Shown here piece after piece: positions 60,523 to 64,000 of a DNA stretch of 64,000 bases. A model generated the notes under the pieces. The model had not been told where the DNA came from. It saw nothing but the letters and a program-made list of their open reading frames with translations, and did no database searches. The stretch is from PMG-095 sp037200885 (GTDB lineage: Bacteria > Myxococcota_A > Polyangia > Polyangiales > Polyangiaceae): contig JBBCIN010000003.1 of the NCBI GenBank assembly GCA_037200885.1, positions 2,046,001-2,110,000 on the forward strand. The letters are read 5' to 3'. The position numbers and the translations under genes were made by a program. Within the stretch, counting starts at the first letter, position 1. Every line of letters begins with the position of its first letter.

Positions 60523-62001
60523 TCAGCCCCCGAAGAGGCAGTTGACGTAGGCAGTCTCCTGGTCGGCGCAGGTCAGCGAGTGGGGGCCCTTGCCGAAAAG
60601 GCCGAAGTCGTCCGGCACGTTGCACGACCAGTTGGCGGCGGCCGGCGCGGTGCCGTTGACGCAGTTCTGCCAGGTAACCCGCGCGTCGTTGCACTCGGGG
60701 GCGGAGTCCACGACGAGGTGACCGATGTCGGAGCAGAACTGAACGCAGTTGTCCGACTCCTCGACCCGTGGGCAGGCCGAACGCAGCTGCGCGCGGCACT
60801 GCAGCACGCAACCGGTCTCGACCGCCTGCGCGTCGGTGCAGCGAGGCGCGCTCGACGTGGCGTTCACCGTGACGGACGGATTGTTGTCAGGTGCCAACGT
60901 CCAGCTCGCGGTCTGCCCAGTCGTGAAGTCGACACCGAAACCAAACGGGTGCACCCCCGACTCGAACCGGGTTGGACGAAGGTTGGACGTGTCGCGCGCC
61001 GACGCATTCTTGCTTCCGTACGGGACCGAGATCCCTACGCCGTTGTCGTTCTGGTAGCCGAAGATCGCGGTCAGCGACCCTTGCGGATTCGGGGTCACAC
61101 ACGTGAAGGTCGGCTTCAGCACGTCCTGACCGCCGCGCTTGTACGACTGATCCAAAAACGGCAAGAACGAGTCAATGCGGGTGTATAGGTTGTAATCCGC
61201 ACAAGAGAGTCCGGTCCAGTAGCTGACGCCGGCCACGTAATCCTGACCGCCCTGGTTCAGGATGACCGGGCCACCCGAATCGCCGAAGCAGCCGTTCGAG
61301 TACGGCGCGGCGCCGTTGGTCTTCAGGACCGTCTGGCGCACGGCCGCGTTGAGCATACCGGGGTTCGGATCGTCGGCGTGGTAGTCGGCCGCGGTCGGAG
61401 AGCCCAGGGTGATGGTGCGCCCGGTACGCTGCACGCCCGAGCCAGCGCCGGTGGTCGGCGTGGGCGTGGAGTCGGAGCCCCAGCCGGAGATCGTCATTTG
61501 CACGCCGGAGTTCACCTTGCTCCGGTAGAGCGGGAGCGGATCGAACGGCGGTTTGCGATCGAGGAAGACGGTCGCCATGTCCGCGGAGTTGAGGTTCGCG
61601 TCATAAGCCGGATTCACCTGCCACGAGTCTGCCTGGGACCAGTGCGAAGGAGCGCCGATGGGCGGCGGCACGAGACCGATGAACCCATCGGAGGTCAGCT
61701 CGGAAAGGTCGTGTTGGAAATTGTCTCCGTAGTAGACGAACATCTGAAAAAGGTTCGATGGTACGCAGTGGGCAGCGGTCACCACCACGCGTGGGGCGTA
61801 GTAAGAGCCCGAGCAAATGATAATCGCGCCGTTGTTCCGCACGCCATAGAGCATCACCACCTGGTCGCGCCCACCGCCCGACGTCGCCCGGATGATCTCA
61901 CTGGTTTTCGTCTCCACCCCGTCATTGCCCTCGCCGCCACAAGCGGCGACGGACAACAGCAAACCACACAAAAGCCAACAGCCAGTCTTCCCGGATCTCA
62001 T
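60523..62001 (-). CDS. Trypsin-like (S1) serine protease lipoprotein with Cys-rich tail
   Basis: A 492-residue protein. The signal CWLLCGLLLSVAACGG has a lipobox with Cys21. The S1 domain shows the full triad: VVTAAHCV (His78), NSADMATVFL (Asp141) and GCFGDSGGPV (Ser242). The C-terminal third has a beta-sandwich segment, then about 12 Cys (residues about 400-490) in an unknown Cys-rich domain with WxxC repeats. ATG 62001 is chosen since the GAGGAGG lies 6 nt upstream of it; ATG 62007 is too close to that site. A secreted peptide-bond hydrolase; the Kazal protein in this window is an inhibitor type that could act on such proteases. Confidence 0.85.
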   Translation of the reverse strand: MRSGKTGCWLLCGLLLSVAACGGEGNDGVETKTSEIIRATSGGGRDQVVMLYGVRNNGAIIICSGSYYAPRVVVTAAHCVPSNLFQMFVYYGDNFQHDLSELTSDGFIGLVPPPIGAPSHWSQADSWQVNPAYDANLNSADMATVFLDRKPPFDPLPLYRSKVNSGVQMTISGWGSDSTPTPTTGAGSGVQRTGRTITLGSPTAADYHADDPNPGMLNAAVRQTVLKTNGAAPYSNGCFGDSGGPVILNQGGQDYVAGVSYWTGLSCADYNLYTRIDSFLPFLDQSYKRGGQDVLKPTFTCVTPNPQGSLTAIFGYQNDNGVGISVPYGSKNASARDTSNLRPTRFESGVHPFGFGVDFTTGQTASWTLAPDNNPSVTVNATSSAPRCTDAQAVETGCVLQCRAQLRSACPRVEESDNCVQFCSDIGHLVVDSAPECNDARVTWQNCVNGTAPAAANWSCNVPDDFGLFGKGPHSLTCADQETAYVNCLFGG

Positions 62002-62203
62002 TCGCATCCTCCTCAGTTGTTTGTGCACCCCAAAGTTCGGCGCGGACCATAGCGCATATTCCGCAGCTGCGAAGTGTATTTTTTGTCGCGACAATAGCAA
62101 CGGCACAGCCGCGCGTGACGGTAACGCGAACGGCTGGCAACGTCGGCGCAATGTTAAGATGGCTCGCGCCAATCAGAACGGCCGACGGGCGCGACGGTGC
62201 GGC

Positions 62204-64000
62204 TCACCGTTCGGCGGCGCGGGACGGGTCGAAGAGCGTCGCCTGGGTGCCGCGGCCGTAGGCCGCGGCAGTGAGCGCGTGCGCGCCCGCGGTGAGCAGG
62301 CGGGTGCGGGCACCTTGTGCCAACACGCCGGCGTGGCCAAGGCAGATGAAGTGGTGTTGCGCGCGGGAGATGGCGACGTTGAGCAGGTTGGGGCGCGCGT
62401 TGAGGAACGAGAGGGAGGCGGGATGCGTGACTACGGAGCTGAACAGCACGATGCTGCGTTCGCCGCCTTGAAAGCGGTGCACGGTCCCGAGCGCGACGCC
62501 GGCGCGCTGAGCGGACGCGCCACTTTCGGCCAGTTCAGGGCTGTATTCGAGGGAAATGCGACGTTCGGCGAAGCTGCGCCGGAGGCGTTCGAGTTGGCCG
62601 CGGTAGGGCGTAATTACGGCAATTTCAGCGGAGCGCACGCCGCGATCGAGCAGACTTTCGACGAGCGCGAGCGTTTCGTGGAGCTCGAGCTCGTTGCACC
62701 AGCTGCCAGCGAGGGGCGACTGTTCGCCGCGCAGATCGACCATCGCCACGGGGTGCGTCAGGTACGGAGCGTGTGCGGCGCGGTTCGCCCGCGGCGTGTG
62801 CACGGTGAGCCCGTAATGGCAGAGCGCGTCGGAGAGGGCGATGATTTCCGGCTGGCAGCGGAAGTGATCCACCAGTGCCAGTCGCTGCGTGACCGCGCGA
62901 TCGGCGAGGGACTGCGTGGAAACGTGCGCACCCTCGTGCACGCGGTAGGGCGCGAGCTCGGTCGCGAAGGGCTCGAGCCGTTGCGCGCGCAGCAAGCGCG
63001 CTTCATCGTCCGCGCCGAGCTCGATTACGGGGGCAAGCTGGTGCACATCACCGATGACGAGCGCCGATTCGGCCCGCAACAGCGCAGAGACGGCGTGCGC
63101 GGGGTGGCATTGGCCGGCTTCATCGATCACCAAGCGGGCGATGCTGCCCGAGTCCGCAGGGAAGCAATTGCCGAGCGAAAGCAGCGTGGAGCCCCAAAGG
63201 TTGAACAGGCGGCACAGCCAGCGCGCCGAATCGGCATCGTTCCTGAATAGCGAGCGCAGAGAGCGCTCCTGCTCGACCGCGCGCAGCGCGGCGCCGACGG
63301 CTTTCGTGAGCTCGCTTACGTGCTGCGCGGCCCACGCTTCGCGCACGGCAACGGCTGCCTCGAACAGCGCCCGCGATTGTGGCTCGTGATCCGGCGCTAG
63401 CGGTATGGCCACGTCAGCACCCAAGGCCGTCAACTCCGCACGCAAGCGAAGCCGTTGCTCGGCTTGCTGGGCCGCGACTTTGCTGCGTTCGAAGCCAGCG
63501 CGCAGCTGATCGAGCTGCGAGAGAAACTGCGCGCTCGCTTCTTCCCAGCGCTCCATCTGCTGCTCAGCGCTCACCTTCCCCTTGAATTGCGGCGGCAGTT
63601 GCGGCAGCTCCAGGGTCAGCCCCGCGTTCGTCAAGGCTTGTTCAAAGGGTGGCTGATCTTTTGCCGCGGTGCGCTTGAAGTGCCGTTGCAGGGCTTGCAG
63701 CGGCGCGTGACCGGGCGCGACCTCGCACAGCTTGCTGAGCGCGTGCAGCCGTTTTTCCAGCGGAATCAGCGCCGCCAGGATGGCCTTGCTCTGAGCCGTG
63801 CTGACGCCCAAAAGGCTCAGGGCGTTGGCTTGCGGCGTTTCCGGAGTCGGTACGGCCAGGGCCTCGAGCTCGCGTTCCAGCCGTGCGCGCGTGGCAATGC
63901 GCGAAAGCGCCGCACGCCGCGGCGCGAGCACGCGGTCCAGCTCCGCGCGCTTCGCCTTGAACTGCTCGTTCGCCTGCGTCAGCCTCCCTAGGCGCTCGCC
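62204..64000 (-). CDS. Superfamily 1 DNA/RNA helicase (DNA2/NAM7/Upf1-like), C-terminal part
   Basis: The frame runs from 62204 to the right edge, so the start and Walker A are outside the window. What remains is a helical coiled-coil insert (AELDRVLAPRRAALSRIATRARLERELEAL and onward), then motif II LVIDEAGQC, motif III IGDVHQLAPVI, motif IV DHFRCQPEI, a box ITPYRGQLERLRR, motif V GTVHRFQGGERSIVLFS and motif VI NVAISRAQHHF. This order is that of the UvrD/Upf1 class. It would unwind nucleic acids using ATP. No specific partner gene can be seen. Confidence 0.8.
   Translation of the reverse strand, partial: GERLGRLTQANEQFKAKRAELDRVLAPRRAALSRIATRARLERELEALAVPTPETPQANALSLLGVSTAQSKAILAALIPLEKRLHALSKLCEVAPGHAPLQALQRHFKRTAAKDQPPFEQALTNAGLTLELPQLPPQFKGKVSAEQQMERWEEASAQFLSQLDQLRAGFERSKVAAQQAEQRLRLRAELTALGADVAIPLAPDHEPQSRALFEAAVAVREAWAAQHVSELTKAVGAALRAVEQERSLRSLFRNDADSARWLCRLFNLWGSTLLSLGNCFPADSGSIARLVIDEAGQCHPAHAVSALLRAESALVIGDVHQLAPVIELGADDEARLLRAQRLEPFATELAPYRVHEGAHVSTQSLADRAVTQRLALVDHFRCQPEIIALSDALCHYGLTVHTPRANRAAHAPYLTHPVAMVDLRGEQSPLAGSWCNELELHETLALVESLLDRGVRSAEIAVITPYRGQLERLRRSFAERRISLEYSPELAESGASAQRAGVALGTVHRFQGGERSIVLFSSVVTHPASLSFLNARPNLLNVAISRAQHHFICLGHAGVLAQGARTRLLTAGAHALTAAAYGRGTQATLFDPSRAAER

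Noticed and set aside
61892..63250. A 452-residue plus-strand frame overlapping the helicase
   Set aside because: The minus strand carries all helicase motifs in order; the plus frame has no recognisable domain.

Overview
The window is a GC-rich bacterial chromosome segment. Its content fits a myxobacterium (Myxococcota, most likely order Polyangiales). The signs are several lipoproteins with very long Gly/Ser/Ala-rich linkers, a receptor Ser/Thr protein kinase, two ECF sigma loci, a bacterial Kazal-repeat protein, many secreted hydrolases and c-type cytochromes, and an operon of ECF sigma factor, membrane anti-sigma-like protein and outer-membrane proteins. Taxonomy is inferred from gene content only; there is no rRNA in the window.

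Layout. 0-10 kb: HlyD-type adaptor (cut by the left edge), SetA-like MFS exporter, exported CBM9/FG-GAP protein, DUF1330 protein, a lipoprotein pair for xylan (GH11 xylanase and CE3-like esterase), a small unknown protein with a strong RBS, an AraC regulator overlapping a flavin monooxygenase, and a ricin-type lectin. 10-21.4 kb: LuxR-HTH protein, a divergent barrel/beta-propeller pair, a CDF exporter-YbjN-PspA envelope operon, guaB, then a five-gene minus-strand operon (two barrel/periplasmic proteins, ECF sigma, anti-sigma-like protein, four-Kazal protein). 21.5-29.6 kb: tRNA-Ser(CGA), stand-alone RibD deaminase, thioesterase, polyphosphate:AMP phosphotransferase, citrate synthase divergent from an HTH-citrate synthase fusion with an inverted-repeat operator between them, a receptor kinase, and tRNA-Ser(GGA).

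29.6-40.4 kb is a scarred accessory region starting at tRNA-Ser(GGA). It holds an integrase C-terminal fragment joined directly to a 5'-truncated IS91-family transposase, a large winged-helix STAND ATPase regulator whose 3' end is duplicated in inverted orientation 3.1 kb away, a redox set (Ohr/OsmC, DUF308 membrane protein, mercuric-reductase-like flavoprotein), a deletion junction fusing a MerR gene to a headless dehydrogenase, decayed beta-helix and lipoprotein genes, and an ECF sigma gene whose 3' end is tandemly duplicated.

40.4-50.1 kb: a repeat lipoprotein, a TetR/SDR divergent pair with a perfect 17-bp palindrome, a lipoprotein with 24-bp coding repeats, and the most interesting locus: a tightly coupled three-gene operon of a DUF559/VSR-like nuclease, an adaptor with a histone-H1-like basic linker between two folded ends, and a 1,089-residue protein with two P-loop ATPase domains (AAA/ORC-like and HerA/FtsK-like). 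I read it as a candidate DNA-processing or genome-defence system that I cannot match to a named one.

50-64 kb: two overlapping PNPOx-fold genes (one with a GAF domain), c-type cytochromes and a NmrA-like protein, a small membrane protein, MscL with a C-terminal Cys-rich zinc-ribbon-like tail, a phospholipase C/acid-phosphatase-type phosphoesterase, a MauG/CcpA-like di-haem protein, a trypsin-like lipoprotein protease, and an SF1 helicase (cut by the right edge).
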